From Nocardia exalbida NBRC 100660 (lineage in GTDB: Bacteria > Actinomycetota > Actinomycetes > Mycobacteriales > Mycobacteriaceae), in NCBI RefSeq assembly GCF_000308575.1, contig NZ_BAFZ01000038.1, positions 1 through 39,559 of the forward strand: 39,559 bases of DNA, given 5' to 3'. A model generated the notes under the pieces. The model did no database searches. It was given only the letters and a program-made list of their open reading frames with translations, and had not been told where the DNA came from. Shown in pieces: positions 17,505-25,400 of the stretch; position 1 is the stretch's first letter, and the number at the start of each line of letters is the position of its first letter. A program made the translations under genes and the position numbers.

Positions 17505-18595
17505 ATGCCGCGCTCGACGATGTCGTACCGCTTCGAGTTGTGCTTCCAGACCGGCATGCGATGGGTGAGCGTGTAGCCGGCGACGACGGCGGCGACGATC
17601 AGCAATCCGATGCCCTTCATGGGTATCAGGGCCAAGCCGATGATGAGGGCCACCGCCCACGGGCCCATGCCGGTGTGGAACCACCTGGCCTCGGCGGCTT
17701 TGTCGGCGAGTTCGATGTTCTCTTGCAGCGAGGCGCGCAGCGGAGCGTCGTCGAACCGGAGTTTCAACGCGCGGCCGGACATGTCGCGGGTGACGGCGAT
17801 CTGGGCCTCGGAGGTGATGCAGTACGCACCGCTGCGCAGCTGCGACCACATGCCGAGGTTGACCTGTTCCAGCGCGAGTGCCAGGTAGTACTGGAAGATC
17901 TGCTCGTTCGGATGATGCCGGACCACGTCCTCCATCAGTTCCAGCGCCTTGTCGTTCTTGCTCTGCTGCAAGTAGACGTTGGCGATGGCGGTCCGGTAGA
18001 GCGGCTCGCCGGGCGCGAGACGCAGTGCCGTCTCGTATTCGCCGAGCGCTTCGTTCAACGCGCCGGTGGCCAGGAACGCTTCGGCGTAGTCGAAGTGGTA
18101 TTCGGGGCTGTCGGGCTTGAGGCTGATGGCTTCCCGGAACTCGAAGCCGGCGTCCTTGTAGTTGCCCATGACGAACGACGAGTTCGCGCGCACCGCCCAC
18201 GCCTCGTGGTTGGCGCCGTTGACCGAGATCGCCTCGCGGGCACAGTAGTACGCGGAGGGCGCGTTACCGCGCTCGAAGTACTCGCGGGCGAGACCGATCC
18301 AGTCCCGGCCGCTCTGCGCCACCGGCGCCGGTTGATTGCTCGTCGGCCGATACTGCCTGGCCTGCTGGTCGAATTGCCGTCGTCGGTTCGTGTCGAGCAG
18401 CACGCGTTCGGCCTGACCGAGGTGGCGTACCCGGGCTTCGGCCTGCGCGCGTTTCACGGGATCCGACTGGCCCGCGCGCTTGTTCCACATTCTGCGCTGC
18501 TCGCGGATGGCCGTCTTGATGGCATCCTCGTCGGCGGTCTCGGCGAGGCCGAGGATTTCGTAGTAGTTGACGAACTCTTCGGTTGTCGTGGTCAT
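17501..18595 (-). CDS. Membrane-anchored TPR protein with a degenerate (HPD-less) J-like domain
   Basis: The 364-residue protein starts with a J-domain-like segment (9-76: VNYYEILGLAETADEDAIKTA, later HLGQAERVLLDTNRRRQFD). Where HPD is expected, between helices II and III, the sequence reads RRMWNKRAGQSD. TPR-like helical repeats follow at about 97-245 (WIGLAREYFERGNAPSAYYC, AWAVRANSSFVMGNYKDAGF, PEYHFDYAEAFLATGALNEA, PLYRTAIANVYLQQSKNDKA). Two short hydrophobic segments (about 311-325 and 328-344) anchor it in the membrane. It lies 2 nt after dnaK and overlaps grpE. It probably docks the Hsp70 at the membrane; HPD-dependent ATPase stimulation should be absent. Confidence 0.85.
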   Translation of the reverse strand: MTTTTEEFVNYYEILGLAETADEDAIKTAIREQRRMWNKRAGQSDPVKRAQAEARVRHLGQAERVLLDTNRRRQFDQQARQYRPTSNQPAPVAQSGRDWIGLAREYFERGNAPSAYYCAREAISVNGANHEAWAVRANSSFVMGNYKDAGFEFREAISLKPDSPEYHFDYAEAFLATGALNEALGEYETALRLAPGEPLYRTAIANVYLQQSKNDKALELMEDVVRHHPNEQIFQYYLALALEQVNLGMWSQLRSGAYCITSEAQIAVTRDMSGRALKLRFDDAPLRASLQENIELADKAAEARWFHTGMGPWAVALIIGLALIPMKGIGLLIVAAVVAGYTLTHRMPVWKHNSKRYDIVERGI

Positions 18596-18597
18596 GC

Positions 18598-20112
18598 TCA
18601 ATTCACCTCGAGATTTTCGTTCTTCGTGCGGGCGGCACGGATGTCGGTGGCGCTGAGATTGGCGACGTTGTCGACCTCGAACGTGCCGAGTGATCTGTCC
18701 GCGGTGAGGTCGGTGATTTCGACCTGGATGGTCTGATCCATGTCGTAGTGGAAGGTGATCAGGACCGGAGCGTTCGCCGGATAAGGCGGGATGGCGAAAA
18801 GCTGCCCGCCGTCGGGCCATTTTCCTTTGGTGACGAACCGGACGTGGTCGATGTCCTCGTCGTCGCCTTGGGTGACGCAGATCCGCACTTCGGTCTGGCC
18901 GTCGGCGACGGTGCCGAACACCTTGCTCGCCTTGGCGGGGATCTTGGTGTTGCGCGGGATCACGATGCTGTTGCCCGGCTGCAAGCTGTCGTTCAGTGCG
19001 ACCGTTCCCAGCGCCTGCGAAGTGACGTCGAGGATCACCGGCTTGCGCGCCGCGCTCGACGACGTCTCGGCTTCGGCCCGCAGCGCAGCGCCGAGCGCTA
19101 CGAGCTCGTCGGGGTTTCCGGCCCGCAGCGGTGGCTTGCCGGTCAATTCCTCCAGCATCGTCGCCACCATGGGCATGCGCGTCGACCCGCCGACGAGCAA
19201 GGTGTGGTCGATGTCCGCGAACCGCAGGCCCAACTCCTCGACGAGGGAGTGGGCCAGGTCCCGCGACTGGTTGAGCAGGTCGCTGGTGAGGTCTTCGAAC
19301 GTTTCGCGGGTCACGGTCAGCGTGCGGGTGACGCCGTCGTGGCTGAGCACCACTCGGGTGGACCGGGTCGAACTGAGCGTGCGTTTGGCGAGTTCGGCCT
19401 TCTCACGCAGGTCGGCTTCGGTCTCGAACGCGTCGGTGAGATCGCCGCCCCCCTGGGCCACGTACTCCTCGTTGAGGTGCTGCATCAGCCGGTTGTCCCA
19501 TTCGAAGCCGCCCAGTTCGTGCAACCCGTCGGTGCCGAGCACGTCGAACACGCCGTCGCCGATGCGCATGACGGTGACGTCGAACGTGCCGCCGCCCAGG
19601 TCGTACACCATGACGGTGCCGCTGCCGCGATCGAGTCCGAAGGCCAGCCCGGCCGCGGTCGGCTCGTTCACCACACGCAGCACGTTGAGACCGGCGATCG
19701 TGCCCGCGTCCCTGGTCGCCCGCCGTCGCGCGTCGTCGAAGAACGCCGGGACCGTGATCACCGCGTCGGTGACCTGCCCCTGCCCCAGGATGAGTTCGGC
19801 GTCCTCCTTCAGTCGTTTGAGGATCATCGCCGACACTTCCTCGGCCGAGTAGGCGCGGTCGTCGGAGGTGATGAATCGGTAGTCCGGGTTGCCCATCTGC
19901 CGTTTGACGAACTGCGCGACATCCAGCGGCGCGGTCACCGTGGACCGTTTGGCCATCGAGCCGACCAGCACGCTGTCGGAGTCGAAGAAGACCACCGACG
20001 GCGTGAGTCGCTCGCCGTCCCGGTTGACCAGGATCTCCGGCCTACCGCTCGCGCCGACGACGGCGACCGCTGAATACGTGGTACCGAGATCGATACCGAC
20101 GGTATGTGCCAC
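18598..20112 (-). CDS. Short Hsp70/DnaK-family chaperone without helical lid
   Basis: The 504-residue protein starts with GTG (20112) with GGGAGGG 6 nt upstream; the frame stays open to 20361 but the Hsp70 domain begins AHTVGIDLGTTYSAVAVV. ATPase motifs are complete: IDLGTTYS, VVNEPTAAGLAFGLD, VYDLGGGTFDV (169-179) and LVGGSTRMPMV. The linker/substrate-binding beta domain (VILDVTSQALG onward) is present, but the protein ends about 110-130 residues short of a housekeeping DnaK, without the alpha-helical lid. Lidless Hsp70s hold clients loosely and are usually specialised. Its own J-like and GrpE partners follow immediately. Confidence 0.93.
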   Translation of the reverse strand: MAHTVGIDLGTTYSAVAVVGASGRPEILVNRDGERLTPSVVFFDSDSVLVGSMAKRSTVTAPLDVAQFVKRQMGNPDYRFITSDDRAYSAEEVSAMILKRLKEDAELILGQGQVTDAVITVPAFFDDARRRATRDAGTIAGLNVLRVVNEPTAAGLAFGLDRGSGTVMVYDLGGGTFDVTVMRIGDGVFDVLGTDGLHELGGFEWDNRLMQHLNEEYVAQGGGDLTDAFETEADLREKAELAKRTLSSTRSTRVVLSHDGVTRTLTVTRETFEDLTSDLLNQSRDLAHSLVEELGLRFADIDHTLLVGGSTRMPMVATMLEELTGKPPLRAGNPDELVALGAALRAEAETSSSAARKPVILDVTSQALGTVALNDSLQPGNSIVIPRNTKIPAKASKVFGTVADGQTEVRICVTQGDDEDIDHVRFVTKGKWPDGGQLFAIPPYPANAPVLITFHYDMDQTIQVEITDLTADRSLGTFEVDNVANLSATDIRAARTKNENLEVN

Positions 20113-20126
20113 TGTTTGCCCTCCCG

Positions 20127-20147
20127 ATGCACCTGGTGACGGTGCAT
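20127..20147. promoter_or_regulatory. Hairpin/operator next to the dnaK ribosome-binding site
   Basis: ATGCACC (20127-20133) and GGTGCAT (20141-20147) are perfect 7-bp arms with a 7-nt loop. On the minus strand they end 1 nt before the GGGAGGG ribosome-binding site (20119-20125) of the Hsp70 gene, so the structure could tune its translation or bind a regulator. Confidence 0.35.
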
Positions 20148-20198
20148 GAAAAACGGATACTGCGAAATATTCGACCCGGTGCGATTCCTGTGGTGGCA

Positions 20199-20217
20199 CG
20201 CGTCGGCTTCGGACGCG
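20199..20217. terminator. Hairpin between the zinc-ribbon gene and dnaK
   Basis: CGCGTC and GACGCG, with a 7-nt loop, lie 30 nt after the zinc-ribbon stop codon. With no T-run it may be a partial terminator that makes the small protein more abundant than the chaperones, or an mRNA stabiliser. Confidence 0.3.
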
Positions 20218-20246
20218 CGCCACGCACCGGACAGCCGGCGGGAACG

Positions 20247-20372
20247 TCAGGGATTCGGCGCCTTCCATTCGAATTTGCACAACTGGCACTGGTATTTCTG
20301 CCAGCCCTGACGATCCTTCTCGCCGATGTCCATTCCGGTCTTCTTGCTGCATTGCGGACACACTTCAGCCAT
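20247..20372 (-). CDS. 41-residue zinc-ribbon protein heading the Hsp70 cluster
   Basis: The ATG at 20372 has GGAAGG 8 nt upstream. The product starts MAEVCPQCSKKTGMDIGEK and ends QCQLCKFEWKAPNP. Two CxxC pairs (CPQC and CQLC) lie 23 residues apart and would bind one zinc ion as a rubredoxin-like ribbon. Size and layout suggest a nucleic-acid- or protein-binding adaptor. It is on the same strand, 134 bp before dnaK, with a hairpin in between. It is below usual gene-finder length but the cysteine pattern and ribosome-binding site argue that it is real. Confidence 0.7.
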   Translation of the reverse strand: MAEVCPQCSKKTGMDIGEKDRQGWQKYQCQLCKFEWKAPNP

Positions 20373-20709
20373 TATCGGCCTTCCGGTAGTGGGAACTGTG
20401 CTCCAGAGTCATCGGGGGTGCACAGGTTTAGAATCATATAAGTCGGAGAGGGCAAGTAATCAGCGAACTTCGCGGTGATTTCCGGCCCGTATCATCGGCA
20501 GCGGACCGAATTGTTGCCGTTCCCTGATGATGTCGCTGGATTATTGCTCGGAGTGCCCCGTGTTCAGCAAGATCTTGCTACCGGGGTTCGTACCCCGGTG
20601 TTCTGCTCGGGTTGCCGATCTCGCTTCGGTCCGCGCGCTATGAAACCTACTGGTTCGAAAGACGTTCGACGTCTTGCCGACGCGTATCGCCAGCGATGAA
20701 GATCGCGAT
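20373..20709. promoter_or_regulatory. Divergent control region between the Hsp70 cluster and a receiver-domain gene
   Basis: This 337-bp stretch holds no convincing gene. For the minus-strand Hsp70 cluster a good -10 hexamer, TATGAT on the minus strand (20433-20438), lies about 60 nt before the zinc-ribbon start; the matching -35 is poor. For the plus strand there is a structured leader at 20546-20610, listed separately. The region is more AT-rich around 20425-20460 than its neighbours. Confidence 0.4.
20546..20610 (+). promoter_or_regulatory. Structured leader with back-to-back hairpins and competing repeats
   Basis: A perfect 14-bp palindrome AGCAAGATCTTGCT (20566-20579) abuts a perfect 8-bp stem ACCGGGGT-TCGT-ACCCCGGT (20580-20599). 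GCTCGG (20546-20551, 20605-20610) and CCCCG(G)TGTTC (20557-20565, 20593-20603) occur on both sides, so the central CGGGG can pair with CCCCG either upstream or downstream. That is attenuator-like architecture 100 nt before the receiver gene. Confidence 0.4.
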
Positions 20710-21450
20710 ATGGAACCGAGCTTACGAGTACTCGTCGCCTCGCCACTGGGGGGAATCATCGCTCCCACACTGTCGCAATATTTTCCGGCATCGACCGTCG
20801 CGGTTGCCTCCGATGTCGACGAGGTTCGCAGCCGAATCGTGGGACGTTTTCGGTTCGACGTGGTCATCTCGGATCTGATCTGGAACAAACCCGAAATGGA
20901 GTACCGTTTCGACGGTTTGGATGTCCTGGACCTGCTCCGTGACACCAAACGGCAGAGCGAGGTTCTGCTCGCCGCGCAAGGGCACAGCATGGAGAGCGAT
21001 CACCTCGACGAGGCCCGGCTGCGCGCGGCCGAGATCGCGGAGTTCTACGACAAGTCATCCGGCGTCCCCGCGCTGCTCGCGGCCATCCAGCGCGCCGCGA
21101 CCGGCCGCAGTGAACAGATCGCACTCCCGCGGCAGGGGCCGCCCGCACTGTGCGCGCTGTTCACCGAACAGCGTGGTGAGACGGCGGGCCGGTTGGCCGG
21201 TGCGATCGCGGCCAAATCCGCTTGGGACTACAACTCTCTCGCCCAAGTCGCCCGGGTGGGTCTCAACACCGCCAACAAGGCCACCAACACCTATATCGGG
21301 CCGATCATTCTCGCCCGCAAAGAGTTGCCGGAGGGTACGCCGTTGACCCAGGGGGCGGTCTTCCGCTGGTGTGGTGAGCACGCGCATTATCTGATCAGTT
21401 GGTGCCGCCGCAACGGCCATGCCGATGTCCTCGGCCCGCGATTCACGTGA
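20710..21450 (+). CDS. Atypical receiver-domain protein with C-terminal conserved domain (paralog 1)
   Basis: The 246-residue protein (ATG 20710; a TTG at 20674 would add 12 residues) has a response-regulator-like N-terminal domain: RVLVASPLG as strand 1, a possible phospho-acceptor Asp55 in VVISDLIW, FDGLDVLDLL, and Lys115 in FYDKSSG. The acidic pair after strand 1 is missing, and QGHSMESDHLDEA occupies the region after strand 4. The C-terminal half (LCALFTEQRGETAGRLAGAI to CGEHAHYLISWCRRNGH) is helical and perhaps HTH-like. No histidine kinase is nearby. It starts divergently from the Hsp70 cluster and faces a paralog 35 bp downstream. Confidence 0.7.
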   Translation: MEPSLRVLVASPLGGIIAPTLSQYFPASTVAVASDVDEVRSRIVGRFRFDVVISDLIWNKPEMEYRFDGLDVLDLLRDTKRQSEVLLAAQGHSMESDHLDEARLRAAEIAEFYDKSSGVPALLAAIQRAATGRSEQIALPRQGPPALCALFTEQRGETAGRLAGAIAAKSAWDYNSLAQVARVGLNTANKATNTYIGPIILARKELPEGTPLTQGAVFRWCGEHAHYLISWCRRNGHADVLGPRFT

Positions 21451-21459
21451 CAGCACGGT

Positions 21460-21506
21460 ACGCACGGGGAGTCCGCAGATCGCCATCAGCTCTCGTCCCC
21501 GTGCGT
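21460..21506. terminator. Bidirectional terminator candidate between convergent paralogs
   Basis: ACGCACGGGGA (21460-21470) and TCCCCGTGCGT (21496-21506) are perfect 11-bp arms separated by 25 nt. The stem spans the short gap between the two stop codons and reaches the 3' end of the minus-strand gene, so it can end transcription from either side. Confidence 0.45.
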
Positions 21507-22217
21507 CAGTACCTCCGTGTGCCCGTTGCGGCGACACCAACTCATCAGATAGCGCGCGTGTAATCCACACCAGCGGTACACGACGGCGGAGGTCAGCTCT
21601 CCGTGGGATTCGTTCTCGCGCCGTTGCGCGATGATTCGTCCGAGATAGCCGTCGGCGAGCGAATGGGCCGCGTCGAGATCGACTTCGGCCGCGGCTGCCA
21701 GGGACGCGGGGTCCCACGTGCGTCCGGAGGCGATCGCCCCGGCGAGCCGGCCCGCGATTACTCCGTCTCGTCCGGTGAAAAGTTCATAGAGCGAAGGGAT
21801 TCCGTACGTGGGGCGCCGATTCGGCAGGCGTTCACCGTTGGCCGCTTGTCGTATCGCCGAGAGCAGCGCCGTTACCCCGGTGGCTTTCTCGTGCACACCC
21901 GCGATCTCGTCCGCCCGGTGGTACGCCTCGTCCAAGTGATCCTGCTCCATGCTGTGCCCTTGGCCTGCCAGCAGAACGGCGGTGCCCGCCCGGCTTTCGC
22001 GCACCATTTCCAGGACATCCAACCCGTCGAAGCGGAATTCTTGCTCGGGGTCGTTCCATACCAGGTCCGCGAGCACCACGTCGAGTTTCTCGATGCCGGT
22101 GACAGCGTGGACCACCTCTGCCCGGTCGCGGGCGACGATGACCTTCGCCGCCGGGAAGGACGCCGACAGCGTCGGTTCGATGACGTTTCCGAGCGGTGAA
22201 GCGACGAGAAGTCGCAT
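21486..22217 (-). CDS. Atypical receiver-domain protein (paralog 2)
   Basis: The 243-residue protein (ATG 22217, GAGAGGGG upstream) is clearly homologous to the protein at 20710-21450 over its whole length. Shared features are RLLVASPLGNVIEPTLS, possible phospho-acceptor Asp51 in VVLADLVW, FRFDGLDVLEM, QGHSMEQDHLDEA, Lys111 in HEKATGV, and the ending VVYRWCGLHARYL-SWCRRNGHTEVL. The acidic pair of true receivers is absent here too. The two genes are arranged tail to tail, so they arose by inverted duplication or came in together. They may form a heterodimer or act as antagonistic regulators (inference). Confidence 0.7.
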   Translation of the reverse strand: MRLLVASPLGNVIEPTLSASFPAAKVIVARDRAEVVHAVTGIEKLDVVLADLVWNDPEQEFRFDGLDVLEMVRESRAGTAVLLAGQGHSMEQDHLDEAYHRADEIAGVHEKATGVTALLSAIRQAANGERLPNRRPTYGIPSLYELFTGRDGVIAGRLAGAIASGRTWDPASLAAAAEVDLDAAHSLADGYLGRIIAQRRENESHGELTSAVVYRWCGLHARYLMSWCRRNGHTEVLTHGDES

Positions 22218-22432
22218 GAATCGTTTCCCCTCTCGTGATCCCGATGGAAACTTTCCGTCCCGCGGCGAGAAAACAAGTATGTGCCTCGCGCAGACGCGCA
22301 CGGGGAGATCATCGACGCCGGATCTGGCACTCCGTCCGGCTCGGTCGGCCCGTAATAGCCTCCCCGCGAGACCTTTTCGTCGATGGTTGCCTCCGTGCGG
22401 TAAGGGGCTGCAACATCTTGCCCGGCAGTGCG

Positions 22433-25400
22433 CTACCGCGGGCACAGACCGTGCTGGGCGATGGTCGGAAGGTAGCGCTGCCATTCGGTGGCGGTGATCG
22501 GCCCGCTGCCGCTGTCGCAGAGTTCGGCGGCGACCTCGTCGACGTCCGTCGCCCAGACGCGCACGATCCGGTCGGGTCCCGCCGCGAGCAGCAGATCGCC
22601 GTCCAGCGCGTAGACGGCATCGTTGACCCGACCCGTGTAGGCATTGAGCACCGCCAGCCGTCGCGGGTCGCGCGGGTCGGTGATGTCCCAGACCCAGATG
22701 CCGTTGTCACTCGCGCCGCCGACCAGTCGCGTGCCGTCGGGGCCGAAATTGACGGTGATGATCGCGTCGGCGGCGCCGATCAGCGTGGCGAGATGCCGGG
22801 GCGCCTCCGGGTCGGACAGGTCGAAGAGTTTGACGGTGTGGTCCATGCTGCCCGCGGCGAGGATCGGCGCGGTGGGGCTGAAGGCCACGGCGGCCAGATC
22901 GTTGGTGAATCCGGAGAGCTTCGGCAGTTCCCGCGGGCGGGCGCGATCACGGATGTCCCAGCGGAACACCGACTCGTTGGACGTGGCTATGGCGAGTTGG
23001 GCGCCCGCGGCGTCGACGGCGGCGATGCCCGGCAGCCCGGGACCGGTGGAGACCGCGCCGAGCGATCGCGGGGCGGCCGGGTCGCCGAGGTCCCACAGCG
23101 TCACAGTCGGATCGTCCTGGCCCGCGACGACCAACGTCTTGGCGTCGGGGGTGAAGGTCATGGCGGAGACGATGCCGTTGACGGCGGCCACCTTCGATGT
23201 CAGCCGGGGATGCGCCGGATCGCGCAGGTCCCACAGCAGCACATGGCCGGCGCGGGTGCCGACCGCGGCCGTCGAACCGTCCATCGCCAGCGCGACCGCC
23301 CCGCAACTCCTCTCATCCGCGCCCACGGGCAGCGCGGGGAATTCGACGGGTGCTGCGGGATCGCCGAGACTCCACAGGTGGGCGCTGCCGTCGCCCGCGC
23401 CGGTGCCGACGAGCAAGAGCTTCCCGCTGCGATCGATCGGTGTCTGGAAGACCACGCTCTGCGCCCCGCGCAGGACCGGGCCGGGCAGCGGCCAGATCCG
23501 GACCGTGCCGTCGAGACTGCCCGTGATCAGTGCGTGCGCGTCGAGGGCGAAGCGCACCGACACCACGATCACCGGGTTGGGCAGTTCCATCTCCAGTTGG
23601 TCGGTGTCCAGCCGCCACACGCGCGTCTTGTTGTCCGAGCTGACCGCGGCCAGCCGGGTGCCGTCCGGGCTGAAGGCGACGTCGTTGACATAGCTGGTGA
23701 ATCCACGCAGCGCGGGCAATTGCGCCGGGGCGGCCGGGTCGCGCACATCCCAGCGGCGTACCTCGTTGGCGCGACCGGGAACCGCGAGAACGGAGCTGTC
23801 CGGACTGAATCGCAGCGACAATGCCTGCGCCGTGGAACCGTCGGGCGGAATGTCCGTCAGCGGAACGTCCCGGTCGGTGGCCCAGATGCGCAGTGCGCCC
23901 GCGTTTCCCGCGGCGGCGAGAAGTTTCCCGTTCGGGGCGAACGCGATGACGGGTGCGCCCGCGGGAAGTTGCCAGGCGGGCAACGGAATCGGGTGCTTGG
24001 CGTCGGTGATGTCCCATCGGGCGATCTCCGCTGTGGTGGTCGTCGCGGCGAGGGAGCGCTTGTCGGGACCGATATCGAGGGTGCGGTACTGGACGCCGGT
24101 TCCGGCGAGGGTGGCCAGCGGCCGGGGTGCGTCCGGGTTCGCGATGTCCCAGAGATCGATGTGGCCGCCGAATGCCGCGGCCAGCAGTGCGCCGTCGGGA
24201 GTCATCGTCACGGAACCGAGAACCGCTCCCGGCCGGGGCGCGGGAATGCGGCTGCGGAAATCCGCCGACCCGGGCTGGCCGGAACGGGTGCTCCGGTGCA
24301 GGTGGTGCAGGTCGATCGTGGCGTCGCTGCGGCCGACGGCGAGCAAGACTCCGGAGCGGTCGGTGGCCACCAGCGTGCCGCCGTCGGGTCCGAGCAGCCG
24401 TGTCGGAGTCTGGACCGCGGTGCTGTCCAAGAGCGCGGAGCGGGCTTCGAGGGTGGGTTGGATGCGGAAGGCCGCGAGCGCGAGCTGCGCCGACAGCGCG
24501 GGATCGGTGCCGCGCAGTCGCTCCGCTTGGAGCGCGATCTGGCGCGACAGCGCCTCGTCTCGCGCGTGCGCGGCGTTCGACCGGGCCACCAGCGCGACAC
24601 CGGTCAAGACGATCGTCGCGATCAGCGCGGTCGCCAAGCCGGCGACCATCCGCTGCAAGATCCGGGTGCGGCGGCGTTCTCCGGCCCGGATCTGCGCCTG
24701 ATGGGCGATACTGGCGGCGATGTAGTCGCGTTCGTGCTGGTTGAGGTCTCGCCGATGTCCGTCGTCGCGCGTCCACTCCTGAACGAACTCCAGCCTCGCG
24801 GGTCCGAGCAGCGCGCTGGGGTCCTCGTTGTTGTCGAGCCAGACCTGGGTGGCCTGGGTCAGCCTGCGGTGTACGGCCAGGCTCTCCCGATCCTCGTCGA
24901 GCCACCGGTGCATCCGGGACCAGGCGCCGATCAGCGCCTCGTGCGTGATCGCGACGGTCTCCTCCTCGACCGTGAGCAGGCGGTGCGTGGCGAACCGCTC
25001 GATCACGGTGTTCACGTTCGCGACGGAGTCGTGGTCGAAGAACAGCTCCTGGCGTTGTACCCGGCGGCGGGTGGTCACATCGTCGTCGATGTTGAGCAGA
25101 CGCAGGAACGTGCGGCGGGTGATCTGCCGCTGCGGCTCGGTGAGGCCGCGATACACGGTCTCGGCGGTCTGCTCGATGGCGCCCGCGATTCCGCCGACGG
25201 CGTTGTAGTCGGCGACGGTCATCTTCCGGCGGCTGGACCGCTGCCAGGTCTCCAGCAGAGCATGCGACAGCAAGGGGAGAGCGCCGGTGTCGTGAGCTTC
25301 GGCGGACCCGCGCGGCGCGAGTTCCACGATCAGCAGCTGCACGAGTTCGTCTTCCACGGTCCAGTTCGCTTTGCGGGCCGGCTCGATGATGACGTCGCAC

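Noticed and set aside
20566..20599. A tRNA-like T-arm (GGGGTTCG...CCCC).
   Set aside because: The stem and loop sizes do not fit a T-arm with a 7-nt loop, and no acceptor or D-arm is present. Treated as leader structure.
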